The notes beneath the pieces are model-generated. The model was not told the origin of the DNA. It searched no databases and saw nothing but the letters and a program-made list of their open reading frames with translations. The position numbers and the translations under genes were made by a program. A stretch of 36,179 bases of DNA from Balneolales bacterium (GTDB lineage Bacteria; Bacteroidota; Rhodothermia; Balneolales; Cyclonatronaceae): positions 1 to 36,179 of the forward strand of contig JAFIET010000039.1 in NCBI GenBank assembly GCA_020832405.1, written 5' to 3'. Positions 25,976 through 34,213 of this stretch are shown here, in pieces. How positions within the stretch are numbered: the stretch's first letter is position 1; every line of letters begins with the position of its first letter.

Positions 25976-27526
25976 ATGAAAAAATTAATTGCAGTTATTC
26001 TCCTTTTCTCACTTCCGTTTCTGGCTTCAGGGTGTATGGACGGCTTTCTGAGCCACGAGCCGCCTGTTGACCGGGTTCAGGATAATTTTTACCAGACTGA
26101 GGCTGATGCCGAGCAGGCCCTGTTCGCCATCTATGAAACCCTCACCTTTTCGCACGGAAGGGCTAACGACGGATTTCATCCCTTCGACCTGATTTCAAAC
26201 ATCCTTTCGGATGATGCCTACGCCGGCGGTTCCGGTACCGGCGATCAGCCCGAGCTGCTTGAATTCAATGCCCATAACATTTCCGTTAACAACGGCAAGG
26301 CCCTGGGCCTGTGGTCAGACCGCTTCACCGGTGTTTACCGGGCGAACCTGCTGATCAAATACATCAACGAAATCAACTTCCGCGATGAGGAAACCAGAGC
26401 CTATTTCGAAGCTGAAGCCCGCTTCCTGAGAGCCTATCACTACTTCGATCTCGTTCGCTTTTTCGGAAACGTCCCCCTGTTTACGCGTCCGCTCGTAGCG
26501 GCCGATATCCGGGTGCAGCAGGCTGATCCGGGCGAGGTTTACGAATTCATTGCCAGCGAACTTGCCGAAATCATCCCCATGCTGCGGGAAACCATCCCTG
26601 CCGATCAGCTGGGCCGGGTTTCCAAATGGACCGCTCAGGCCATGCTTGCACGCGTGTTTCTCTACCACCGCGACTACGCGCAGCCCGTGTTTGGCGCGCC
26701 GGCACTGTCTGTTACCGAAGCGGAAGTAATTGCCCACCTTGAAGATGTAATCAACAACAGTGGCCATGTGCTGCTTCCTAACTTTTCTTCTCTCTGGGGC
26801 AAAAGCGGCAACAATAATAACGAAGCCCTGTTTTCCGTGCAGCACATTACCAACACCTTTGGCGACTGGGGCTTCCTGAACGGCTCCATCGGAAACTGGG
26901 CCACAACCATGAGCGGCCTCCGCGGCGTTGGCTTTCACCCTGTGTATGCGCAGGGCTGGTCGTTTCAGCCGGTAACGGCTGACCTGAGCAACGCTTTCGA
27001 CCGTGCCAACGACAGCCGCTACTTTGTGAGCATTCTCGACCCGGTTGCGGAAAATGTGAATCATGCGGCCGGTCAGATGTTTCAGTGGCAGGGGTACGCC
27101 TTCAAGAAGTTCTACCCCCGCCGCCCAGATACCCCTGCTTTTAACACAGAGTTTAACTGGCCCTACAACCGGCCCGTCGTCCGCTTTTCGGATGTACTGC
27201 TGATGGCGGCTGAGCTTGGTGCCCCGAATGCGCAGCAGTATTTCGATCAGGTACGGCAGCGTGCGTACGGCGCCAACTTTGTGTCCATCCCCGCTACCCG
27301 CGAAAACATCATGAACGAGCGGCGCCTTGAGTTCGCCGGCGAAGGCCACCGTTACTGGGATCTGCTCCGCATGGGCCTCAATGTAGCCGCTGAGCGGATT
27401 AACGCACAGGCGCAGGCCCCTGAAATTCCGATTAATTTCAGAACCGAGCGCCTCGGGCTTCTCCCGATTCCGCAGTCTGAAATCAACCTTTCAGACAACA
27501 CCCTGCGTCAGAACCCGGGCTACTAA
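25976..27526 (+). CDS. SusD/RagB-family substrate-binding lipoprotein
   Basis: 516 residues. The lipobox LASGC gives Cys20 as the lipidated residue. Family signatures: FYQTEADAEQALFAIYE near the N-terminus, AEARFLRAYHYFDLVRFFGN with PLFTRPL (about 140-165), TPR-like helices, and the C-terminal MNERRLEFAGEGHRYWDLLRMGL. SusD forms the lid over the SusC channel and binds the ligand at the cell surface. It starts 11 bp after susC, so the two are co-translated. Two hairpins follow the stop, the second a clear terminator. Confidence 0.95.
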   Translation: MKKLIAVILLFSLPFLASGCMDGFLSHEPPVDRVQDNFYQTEADAEQALFAIYETLTFSHGRANDGFHPFDLISNILSDDAYAGGSGTGDQPELLEFNAHNISVNNGKALGLWSDRFTGVYRANLLIKYINEINFRDEETRAYFEAEARFLRAYHYFDLVRFFGNVPLFTRPLVAADIRVQQADPGEVYEFIASELAEIIPMLRETIPADQLGRVSKWTAQAMLARVFLYHRDYAQPVFGAPALSVTEAEVIAHLEDVINNSGHVLLPNFSSLWGKSGNNNNEALFSVQHITNTFGDWGFLNGSIGNWATTMSGLRGVGFHPVYAQGWSFQPVTADLSNAFDRANDSRYFVSILDPVAENVNHAAGQMFQWQGYAFKKFYPRRPDTPAFNTEFNWPYNRPVVRFSDVLLMAAELGAPNAQQYFDQVRQRAYGANFVSIPATRENIMNERRLEFAGEGHRYWDLLRMGLNVAAERINAQAQAPEIPINFRTERLGLLPIPQSEINLSDNTLRQNPGY

Positions 27527-27565
27527 TCTGCCCGGAAACACATCCCCCCTTAACATAAAACCAGA

Positions 27566-27600
27566 GGCAGCGCGGCTCAGCACAGGCTGAGAAAGCTGCC
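27566..27600 (+). other. Two-part hairpin downstream of susD
   Basis: GGCAGC (27566-27571) pairs with GCTGCC (27595-27600), and inside it CTCAGC (27576-27581) pairs with GCTGAG (27586-27591). It has no T run, so it is not itself a terminator; it may protect the 3' end of the susCD mRNA. Confidence 0.5.
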
Positions 27601-27614
27601 CCGGTTTCCAAACT

Positions 27615-27664
27615 AAAACGGCAGCCCCCTGAAGGAATCCATCCTTCGGAGCTGCCGTTTTTTT
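27615..27664 (+). terminator. Terminator of the susC-susD operon
   Basis: AAAACGGCAGC (27615-27625) pairs with GCTGCCGTTTT, followed by more T (to 27664); an inner stem GAAGGA/TCCTTC fills the loop. Confidence 0.88.
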
Positions 27665-27710
27665 ATAGGGTGATGGGCTTCCGGGCCTTATGAAAGCTCA
27701 GCGCCCGGCT

Positions 27711-28721
27711 TCACCCGAATAAATCCGTGCCGCTTTCGCGTTTCACCCCGAGGTACTCAAACGCCTTTTGCGTGGCAACACGCCCTTTCGGGGTACGCTG
27801 CAGGAAGCCCTCCTGAATCAGGAAAGGCTCGTAAACTTCTTCTATCGTGCCCTTTTCTTCGTTCACGGCAACGGCGAGGGTGCCGAGCCCCACGGCTTTG
27901 CCCTTGTAAAGCTCGGTAAGCACGTTGAGGATGCGGATATCCATGTCGTCGAGACCGTTGGAGTCCACATCGAGGGCGTTCAGGGCGCGGTCGGCGAGCA
28001 CGTCAGTGATTTCGCCCGTGCCTTCCACTTCGGCAAAGTCGCGGGTGCGGCGCACGAGGCGGTTCACAATACGGGGCGTGCCCCGGCTTCGGCGGGCAAT
28101 TTCGTAGGAGCCTTTGTCGCTCAGGCCGATATTCAGGATGGAAGCCGTGCGGCGCGCGATCAGCTGCAGCAGCTCGGTGTCGTAGTAGTCGAGGCGCAGA
28201 TCGATGCCGAAACGGGCGCGCAGGGGCGCCGTGAGCAGCCCTTTCCGCGTAGTGGCGCCAACCAGGGTGAAGCGCTTCAGCTCGATCTGCACGCTCCGGG
28301 CGTTGGGGCCGCTGTCGATAACAATATCGATCTTGAAATCTTCCATGGCCGAGTACAGGTACTCCTCCACAATGGGGTTGAGCCGGTGGATTTCATCGAT
28401 GAAGAGCACATCACCCTCTTCCAGATTCGTGAGCAGCCCGGCAAGGTCGCCCGGTTTTTCGAGCACCGGCCCGATGGTCGGCCGCATGTTCACGCCCATC
28501 TCGTTGGCAATTACAGTGGCAAGGGTCGTTTTGCCCAGGCCCGGCGGACCCGACAGCAGCACGTGATCCAGCGGCTCGCCCCTCATGCGCGCGGCTTTGA
28601 TGAAAACCGAGAGGTTGTCGATAATTTTCTGCTGCCCGATAAACTCGCTGAGCCGCAGCGGCCGCAGGCTTTGCTCGAAGGAGGGTTCCCGGAGTTCTGC
28701 GTTGAGGTTTGGATTTGCCAC
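27711..28721 (-). CDS. ruvB: Holliday junction branch-migration ATPase RuvB
   Basis: 336 residues, standard length. Walker A GPPGLGKT (58-65), Walker B with DEIHRL (about 109-114), sensor motif GATTRKG, the arginine-finger region LRARFG, and the C-terminal winged helix ([19 protein letters not shown]). RuvB hexamers drive branch migration of Holliday junctions with RuvA in recombinational repair. ruvA and ruvC are not in the window. The ABC-F gene lies 108 bp upstream on the same strand. Confidence 0.97.
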   Translation of the reverse strand: MANPNLNAELREPSFEQSLRPLRLSEFIGQQKIIDNLSVFIKAARMRGEPLDHVLLSGPPGLGKTTLATVIANEMGVNMRPTIGPVLEKPGDLAGLLTNLEEGDVLFIDEIHRLNPIVEEYLYSAMEDFKIDIVIDSGPNARSVQIELKRFTLVGATTRKGLLTAPLRARFGIDLRLDYYDTELLQLIARRTASILNIGLSDKGSYEIARRSRGTPRIVNRLVRRTRDFAEVEGTGEITDVLADRALNALDVDSNGLDDMDIRILNVLTELYKGKAVGLGTLAVAVNEEKGTIEEVYEPFLIQEGFLQRTPKGRVATQKAFEYLGVKRESGTDLFG

Positions 28722-28829
28722 TATGCTGTTCTTTTTAGGTGATGGATGATGCCGGAGCCTTTGCCGGCCTTCCGTCTTTCATGAAAATACGCGGGTGCAG
28801 CGGATTTCGCCAATCCGGCAATCCGCCAA

Positions 28830-30737
28830 TCAGCCGGCCCGCTCGGCGAGCTCAAGCCACTCAAGCTCCAGCGCGTCGAGCTGTTCCCCGGTTTCCGCGT
28901 ACTGCTCCGCAAGCCGGGTGATGTGCTCCGGGCTGAGCCCCGTCTGATTCATTTCGGCTTCCAGCTTTTCGCGGGCCGCCGTAAGTTTTTCAATTTCCGT
29001 TTCGAGCTTTTCGTACCGCTTGCGCTCTTTAAAACTCAGGCTCTTTTGCCCCGCCGGCTGCGCACCGGCCTGCTTCGTATCAGCCGCCCGCTGCGCCTTT
29101 TCCCGCTCAGCCGATTTGCGCTCGCGGGCCGCTGCTTCGAGGGCATCCTGCTCCGCCCGGTATTCGAGCCAGCTGCCGTTAAAGTCCCGGATTTTGCCGT
29201 TTCCTTCGAACACAAAAAAGTGTTCCACCAGCTTATCCATGAAAAACCGGTCGTGGGAAACGATGATTAGGCATCCCTTAAAATCCATCAGAAATTCTTC
29301 CAGCCGGTTCAGGGTGATGAGATCGAGGTCGTTGGTGGGCTCATCGAGAATCAGAAAATTGGGATTTTTGATGAGCACCATCATCAGGGCGAGCCGGCGG
29401 CGCTCTCCGCCGCTGAGCTTGCCCACCGGCGTGTACTGCATCTTTCCCGGAAACATAAAATGCTCCAGAAACTGCGAGGCCGAAATCCGGTTGCCGTCGG
29501 CCAGTTCGATGTACTCAGCCACATCCTTAATTACATCAATCACCCGCTGCTCTTCATTGAATTCCACCACCCGCTGCCGGTAGTGACCGTACACCAGGGT
29601 TGTGCCGCTGTCGAGGGTTCCCGAATCTACGGGTTCATCACCCGTGAGGATATTGAGGAAGGTGCTCTTGCCCACACCGTTGCGCCCGATAATGCCGATG
29701 CGCTCGCCCCGCTGAAATTCGTAGCTGAAATCATCCATAATCACCGTGTCGCCGAAGCGCTTGCTCACTTTTTCCAGCTCGAGGATTTTGCCGCCCATGC
29801 GGGTCATACTCACCTCAAGGCGCAGCTGACTCTCCTCGGTTTTCTGCTTCGCTTTTTTCTCGGTCTCATAAAAGGCCGAAATGCGTGATTTCGACTTGGT
29901 GGTGCGGGCTTTGGGCGAGCGGCGCATCCAGTCAAGCTCTTTCTTCAGCAGCTGACCCGCCTTTCCGATTTCGACCTGCTCCACTTCCTGCCGCTCGGCT
30001 TTTTTCTCGAGGTAGTAAGAGTAGTTGCCCTTATGATGGTACAGCTTGCCGCCGTCGATCTCGATGATGTGGGTACAGATGCGGTCGAGGAAGTAGCGGT
30101 CGTGCGTGATCATCAGCAGGGTGATGTTGCTTTTGATGAGCCAGGCTTCGAGCCACTCAATCATTTCCACATCAAGGTGGTTGGTGGGCTCATCGAGCAG
30201 GAGCAGATCCGGGTTTTCGAGCAGGGCAAAGGCCAGGGCCACCCGCTTGCGCTCCCCGCCGGAAAGCGTGCCGATAGACTGATCGAGCTGCGTAACGCCG
30301 AGTTTGCTGAGGATGCTTTCCATGCGCTGCTCGTAATCCCAGGCACCGGCGGCCTCCATGGCAGCGAGGGCAGCGTCAAACTCCTGCTGCGTTTCATCCG
30401 AATAATGATCGGTCTGCGCCTGCACGGCTTTTTCGTAGCGCTGAATAAGCGCCGCGGTTTCGGAACCCGCCCGGCCGATGTAGGCCCGTATGCTGAGGGC
30501 ATTGTCGAGCTCAGGCTCCTGCTCCAGCCAGGCCATACGGATGCCGTTGCGCACCATCACCTCACCCCCGTCGGGGCTTTCTTTACCGGCAACAACCTTC
30601 AGCAGGGTCGATTTCCCCGTGCCGTTCGGGGCTACAAGCGCGGTTTTATCGCCCCGCGACAGGCCAAAGGTGATGCCGCTGAACAGCGGCTTGATGCCGA
30701 AACTTTTGGAGAGGTTCTCAACCGTGAGGTAGGTCAT
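28830..30737 (-). CDS. uup: ABC-F family ATPase (Uup-like)
   Basis: 635 residues from the ATG at 30737, chosen because MTYLTVENLSKSFG is the normal start of the first ABC domain; the frame continues upstream about 92 codons with no plausible protein content. Two ABC cassettes are present: Walker A APNGTGKST (36-44) with LSGGERKRVALA and LLLLDEPTNHLD, then IIGRNGVGKST with LSGGERRRLALM and LILDEPTNDLD. A linker with KARTTKSKSR separates them, and a C-terminal coiled coil (LSFKERKRYEKLETEIEKL) is typical of Uup. There are no membrane segments. ABC-F proteins act on ribosomes; Uup is linked to genome stability and ribosome assembly. Its link to the adjacent ruvB is only suggestive. Confidence 0.88.
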   Translation of the reverse strand: MTYLTVENLSKSFGIKPLFSGITFGLSRGDKTALVAPNGTGKSTLLKVVAGKESPDGGEVMVRNGIRMAWLEQEPELDNALSIRAYIGRAGSETAALIQRYEKAVQAQTDHYSDETQQEFDAALAAMEAAGAWDYEQRMESILSKLGVTQLDQSIGTLSGGERKRVALAFALLENPDLLLLDEPTNHLDVEMIEWLEAWLIKSNITLLMITHDRYFLDRICTHIIEIDGGKLYHHKGNYSYYLEKKAERQEVEQVEIGKAGQLLKKELDWMRRSPKARTTKSKSRISAFYETEKKAKQKTEESQLRLEVSMTRMGGKILELEKVSKRFGDTVIMDDFSYEFQRGERIGIIGRNGVGKSTFLNILTGDEPVDSGTLDSGTTLVYGHYRQRVVEFNEEQRVIDVIKDVAEYIELADGNRISASQFLEHFMFPGKMQYTPVGKLSGGERRRLALMMVLIKNPNFLILDEPTNDLDLITLNRLEEFLMDFKGCLIIVSHDRFFMDKLVEHFFVFEGNGKIRDFNGSWLEYRAEQDALEAAARERKSAEREKAQRAADTKQAGAQPAGQKSLSFKERKRYEKLETEIEKLTAAREKLEAEMNQTGLSPEHITRLAEQYAETGEQLDALELEWLELAERAG

Positions 30738-31119
30738 GATGAAATTTTTTGAAAGAAAATGCGGTATTTGCCTGAGCCGCGCAAGATACGGCGTTTTGAG
30801 GGAATTCGGGTGATGCGGTACCGGGCCTGATCCGGGAATACAGCGGGGATGAAAGCCCGGCTGCGGCCCCGTGGACTCCATAAATTCCACACACATGCTA
30901 AAACCCTGAACGCGATGAGCAGGCCGTTCTTTAGCCCTGGCTATCAGGAGCAGGTAAGGGCAAAGATCACAATCCCTGCAAATCCGGCCGGATCCGGAAA
31001 ATCTGCGGGCCATGAGCGCGTACGTGGCGAAGGAGATCCCTCAAAAACAAAACCCCCGCCGGTATCACCAGCGGGGGTCTTTAGGATTTATTTTAAAACA
31101 AAAGTTTGATTGCGTTCGC
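30738..31119. other. Intergenic region between the ABC-F and CotH genes
   Basis: 382 bp. It holds the ABC-F promoter region and, at 31043-31078, the terminator of the CotH gene. Open frames on both strands across it lack motifs and one runs through the terminator, so I do not call a gene. Confidence 0.6.
31043..31078 (-). terminator. Terminator of the CotH-kinase gene
   Basis: ACCCCCGC (31052-31059) pairs with GCGGGGGT (31071-31078). On the minus strand the stem is followed by TTTTGTTTTTG. It lies about 40 bp after the CotH stop. Confidence 0.85.
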
Positions 31120-33993
31120 TTAGCGCAGCAGCATCATTTTTCCGGTGAGCTGCACGGGTGATGCTGTGCCGTTTGTGCGCAGGCGGTACAGGTACAGGCC
31201 CGAAGCCAGCCCGCGGGCATCAAAGGCAATGGTGTGCGTGCCCGCCTGATGGCTTCCGTTTGCAAGAACTGCTACCCGCTGACCGGTCACGTTAAACACT
31301 TCCAGCACGATATCGGCCTGCACCGGAAGGTCGAAGGTGATATTGGTGGTGGGGTTGAACGGGTTCGGATAATTTTGGTGAAGCATGAATTGCTGCGGCA
31401 GATTGCTGAGCTCCTCACCGGGTACGGACACAAAAGCTTCGGTGCGGACAAGGATGTTATCGAGACGAAGCTCAGCGCGCGGACCGTTGCTGCCGTCAAC
31501 ATGGTAGTACTTCCATCGCAGCTGCAGGTAGGGAACGCCGGCGGCTTCGTCGGGCAGGCGGATATCGCTGAAGTGTGTTTCATGCCCGCTGGTAGTGTTG
31601 CGCAGGTACTCTACGGGTTCGCCGCTGCTGTCGGTTACATCGGTGAAGGCTACCTGATTTCCGACACGGTATTGCAGGCGGATGGCGTATTCCCGGGAAT
31701 TGGGGGTAACCGTTCCGGCGGTGAAGTTAACGAAAACTTCTTCTGTTGCCCGGGTATCGAGGGCAAGCACCGCAGCTCCCAGATCGCGGCTCCGGCCCGT
31801 GTTGATGAAGGATATGCCGTCTTCACCGAGCGCGTTTATCCGCGTGCGTCGGGTGAGTGCATACGGAAAACCCAAGGAAGCCGCATCATCTTCGTGGTAT
31901 TCATCTTCGGTGATGAAGTAAGGGTCCGTCATTTCGTCAGCAAGCCCGGGATCAGTGAGGCGGGTTTGCTGAAACACCATATTGCCCGGGAAGGTAAGCT
32001 CAGGCTGTTCCGGTCCCCAGAAATCGAAGAGGTAATCGCCTGTGCTGAGGTCGTGCGCAACCGGGTTCATGTCATCACCTTCGAACGGTTCGAAGACGAA
32101 CACAGCCGTAATGGTTTCGAGCAGGGCCGGATCAACGGTAATAACGGGCTCGCTGCTGTCGTGGCCGAGCCAGCCGTCGAAGCGGTAACCGGCATTGGGG
32201 ATGGCTTCCAGCCGCACCGGCACCCCGGCAAAGTAGGTTGCCTCAAAAGGATAGGGATTGGCTGCTACGCCGTCCGTTTCGGGAGCAAGCCTGATGGAGT
32301 TAAGCTTAATGACACCCGCATTCGGCGCGCTGATATCAGCGGTGAAAGTGGCCAGACCATCGAGATCAAAACGCTCGATAAGCTGATTGCGGATGTTTTC
32401 GGGCCGGGCGGTCATCCAGTTCCTGAAGGAGTTTACGCGATTGTTCCAGCTTGCAGCTGAAGCCGGATACTGCCACCTTGCAACGTGATATGGTATTGCA
32501 TTTTGGATTTTAGCAGCTGACTCATTGATAATTGCATGTGCTGTTTCCGGAACCATGTAAGAATGCATGAAATCAGCATGCCTGTTAATCAGCTCATTCC
32601 TAAATGTTTCGTTCTGAATCAGTTCAAGGAAGATTTCATTATACCATGTATCATTAAACAACCTTGCCAGATTATCATGGGCAGGTGAGTTAAATAAACC
32701 AAAACTTCGGTCCAGATCATTGATGAGCCATCGAAACCGGCCATCATGAACCCCGTCTCCGGGGCGGTATTCATTACGGGTTCGAAATATTCTTTGATTG
32801 GTATGTGGCCAGTCGTTGTTTGAACTGTAAACATTAATCACGATCTGATTGATATAGTTATCTATATCCATCATAGTCATCAGGTCTTCATAATTTTCAG
32901 AAGCCGTCATGTCGTTCTCAGTAACAAAATTCAGCATTGCCACATACGCCAAGTTATCCCCATCATCTGCTGATGGAATCCTGTTAAACGCAAAAGTCAA
33001 ATAATCCAGGCTATCACGGTCAATTTCATACTTTCTTTCAAAATAATGACGGCCGTATCGCTCCCGAATATTATACAAACCCCAAAATTCTCCGTTCACA
33101 AATTTTACTGACGGTCTGTAATCCTGCGTTTCAATATCAAGATTTCTGAAAAACCGCTGTGAAACAGCATCCCGCATAATCAGGCTGTTAAAATCCTGAC
33201 CCGAGTTGCGGATTATCAGCCGGTTAAAGCGCTGCACCGGCTGATCTTCGAAAATCTTATACTCAAAACGGGAGGTGCCGTAATCTGACCTTGAGTAAAT
33301 CCGCACGCTCTTCATCGGGTAGCTTCGTGAAAAATTACCGTGAATACGAATTCCGGCAAATTGATTAAAGCCTAAATCACCTGTTTGCTCGAAAAACTCT
33401 ATGTGCATTTTCCTTTCCCACTCATCGCCGCGCTGAAAGTAATTTCCGCTTGTGCCTTGTCCCGGATTATAATTTGCTCCGGGCACCATTATTCCCCTTT
33501 CATGACCAAAAAGGCTGTCAGGCGGGCTAACAATCGAAAGAACAGGCAGGCCTATATCAAGCACATTTTGCAGACCTATAAAATAACTTCGGAACACCAT
33601 TTCGCTTCGAGCACCGTCATCCGGATTTACGCAAACAGTACCAATCACAGATGCTTTCATCACCTCTTCCGTTGGCGGCAGCCATGCAGGGATACCGGAA
33701 TCCCCGTTATTCTGAGGTATCAGCGAGAAGAAGTTGGGGTCTCCGGCGCGGCTGTCAATCAGTATGGGAGCTGTAAAAAGCTCTGATTCAGGATTGTCAG
33801 GGCCGGGCCATGAGCCGTTAAAGGTAACCCAGGCCTGCGGAAACTCATCGGGGCAGGCGATATTCAAATGGAAGGGTTCGTCATAAAATCCGGCCTGATG
33901 CGAAAAACCGGGAGTCTGGCTGTTAGCCGAAGATCCAAATGACAGTATGGCCAGCAGGCACACCAAGATCAGAGCTGCGAGTTTTTTTTCCAT
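31120..33993 (-). CDS. CotH-kinase-family secreted protein with T9SS sorting domain
   Basis: 957 residues. A signal peptide (about 1-25) is followed by a beta domain of the kind that often precedes CotH (AGFYDEPFHLNIACPDEFPQ). The CotH region follows: GIRIHGNFSRSYPMKSVRIY, NRLIIRNSGQDFNSLIMRDA, KFVNGEFWGLYNIRERY and, further on, RWLINDLDRSFGL, the likely metal-binding/catalytic stretch. Then come an InlB-like repeat (AGYRFDGWLGHDSSEP), a jelly-roll-like domain, and a C-terminal T9SS domain (MLHQNYPNPFNPTTNITFDL to KMMLLR). CotH proteins are atypical protein kinases known from spore coats; secreted bacterial forms are little characterised. The 5' half is visibly more AT-rich than the 3' half. 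Confidence 0.88.
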   Translation of the reverse strand: MEKKLAALILVCLLAILSFGSSANSQTPGFSHQAGFYDEPFHLNIACPDEFPQAWVTFNGSWPGPDNPESELFTAPILIDSRAGDPNFFSLIPQNNGDSGIPAWLPPTEEVMKASVIGTVCVNPDDGARSEMVFRSYFIGLQNVLDIGLPVLSIVSPPDSLFGHERGIMVPGANYNPGQGTSGNYFQRGDEWERKMHIEFFEQTGDLGFNQFAGIRIHGNFSRSYPMKSVRIYSRSDYGTSRFEYKIFEDQPVQRFNRLIIRNSGQDFNSLIMRDAVSQRFFRNLDIETQDYRPSVKFVNGEFWGLYNIRERYGRHYFERKYEIDRDSLDYLTFAFNRIPSADDGDNLAYVAMLNFVTENDMTASENYEDLMTMMDIDNYINQIVINVYSSNNDWPHTNQRIFRTRNEYRPGDGVHDGRFRWLINDLDRSFGLFNSPAHDNLARLFNDTWYNEIFLELIQNETFRNELINRHADFMHSYMVPETAHAIINESAAKIQNAIPYHVARWQYPASAASWNNRVNSFRNWMTARPENIRNQLIERFDLDGLATFTADISAPNAGVIKLNSIRLAPETDGVAANPYPFEATYFAGVPVRLEAIPNAGYRFDGWLGHDSSEPVITVDPALLETITAVFVFEPFEGDDMNPVAHDLSTGDYLFDFWGPEQPELTFPGNMVFQQTRLTDPGLADEMTDPYFITEDEYHEDDAASLGFPYALTRRTRINALGEDGISFINTGRSRDLGAAVLALDTRATEEVFVNFTAGTVTPNSREYAIRLQYRVGNQVAFTDVTDSSGEPVEYLRNTTSGHETHFSDIRLPDEAAGVPYLQLRWKYYHVDGSNGPRAELRLDNILVRTEAFVSVPGEELSNLPQQFMLHQNYPNPFNPTTNITFDLPVQADIVLEVFNVTGQRVAVLANGSHQAGTHTIAFDARGLASGLYLYRLRTNGTASPVQLTGKMMLLR

Positions 33994-34108
33994 ATAAGTG
34001 ACTACTTTTTTTTTAAAAGTTAACTACAAGCATTTCGCGTAAAATAAATAAAAATAAGAACCCGCCTTGTTACACTTCGATGAACTGCCTTTTTCCTTCG
34101 ATAAGCAC

Positions 34109-34145
34109 AAAAAAAACCCGCCGGCGTATTCCACGCCGACGGGTT
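34109..34145 (-). terminator. Terminator of the LruC-domain gene
   Basis: AACCCG-C-CGGCGT (34115-34127) pairs with ACGCCG-A-CGGGTT (34133-34145), with one opposed mismatch. On the minus strand a run of T follows. It ends the LruC gene, whose stop is about 70 bp away. Confidence 0.85.
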
Positions 34146-34213
34146 CGAACTTTAGCTTATAGCTAACCATGATTTAATTTCTTCAGCGCTTCACGCTGTT
34201 TGCCCTGCGATGC

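Noticed and set aside
26315-27349. Long open frame antisense to susD (about 344 codons)
   Set aside because: It is opposite a clear SusD gene with no features of its own.
27768-28742. Long open frame antisense to ruvB (about 324 codons)
   Set aside because: It lies entirely opposite a certain gene and has no recognisable domain.
30738-31013. N-terminal extension of the ABC-F protein by about 92 residues
   Set aside because: The extension is compositionally odd, has no domain, and the ABC domain starts normally at the internal ATG at 30737.
31234-32460. 408-codon open frame antisense to the CotH gene
   Set aside because: It is confined to the GC-rich half of the opposite gene, has no signal, domain or leader, and is best explained by codon bias.
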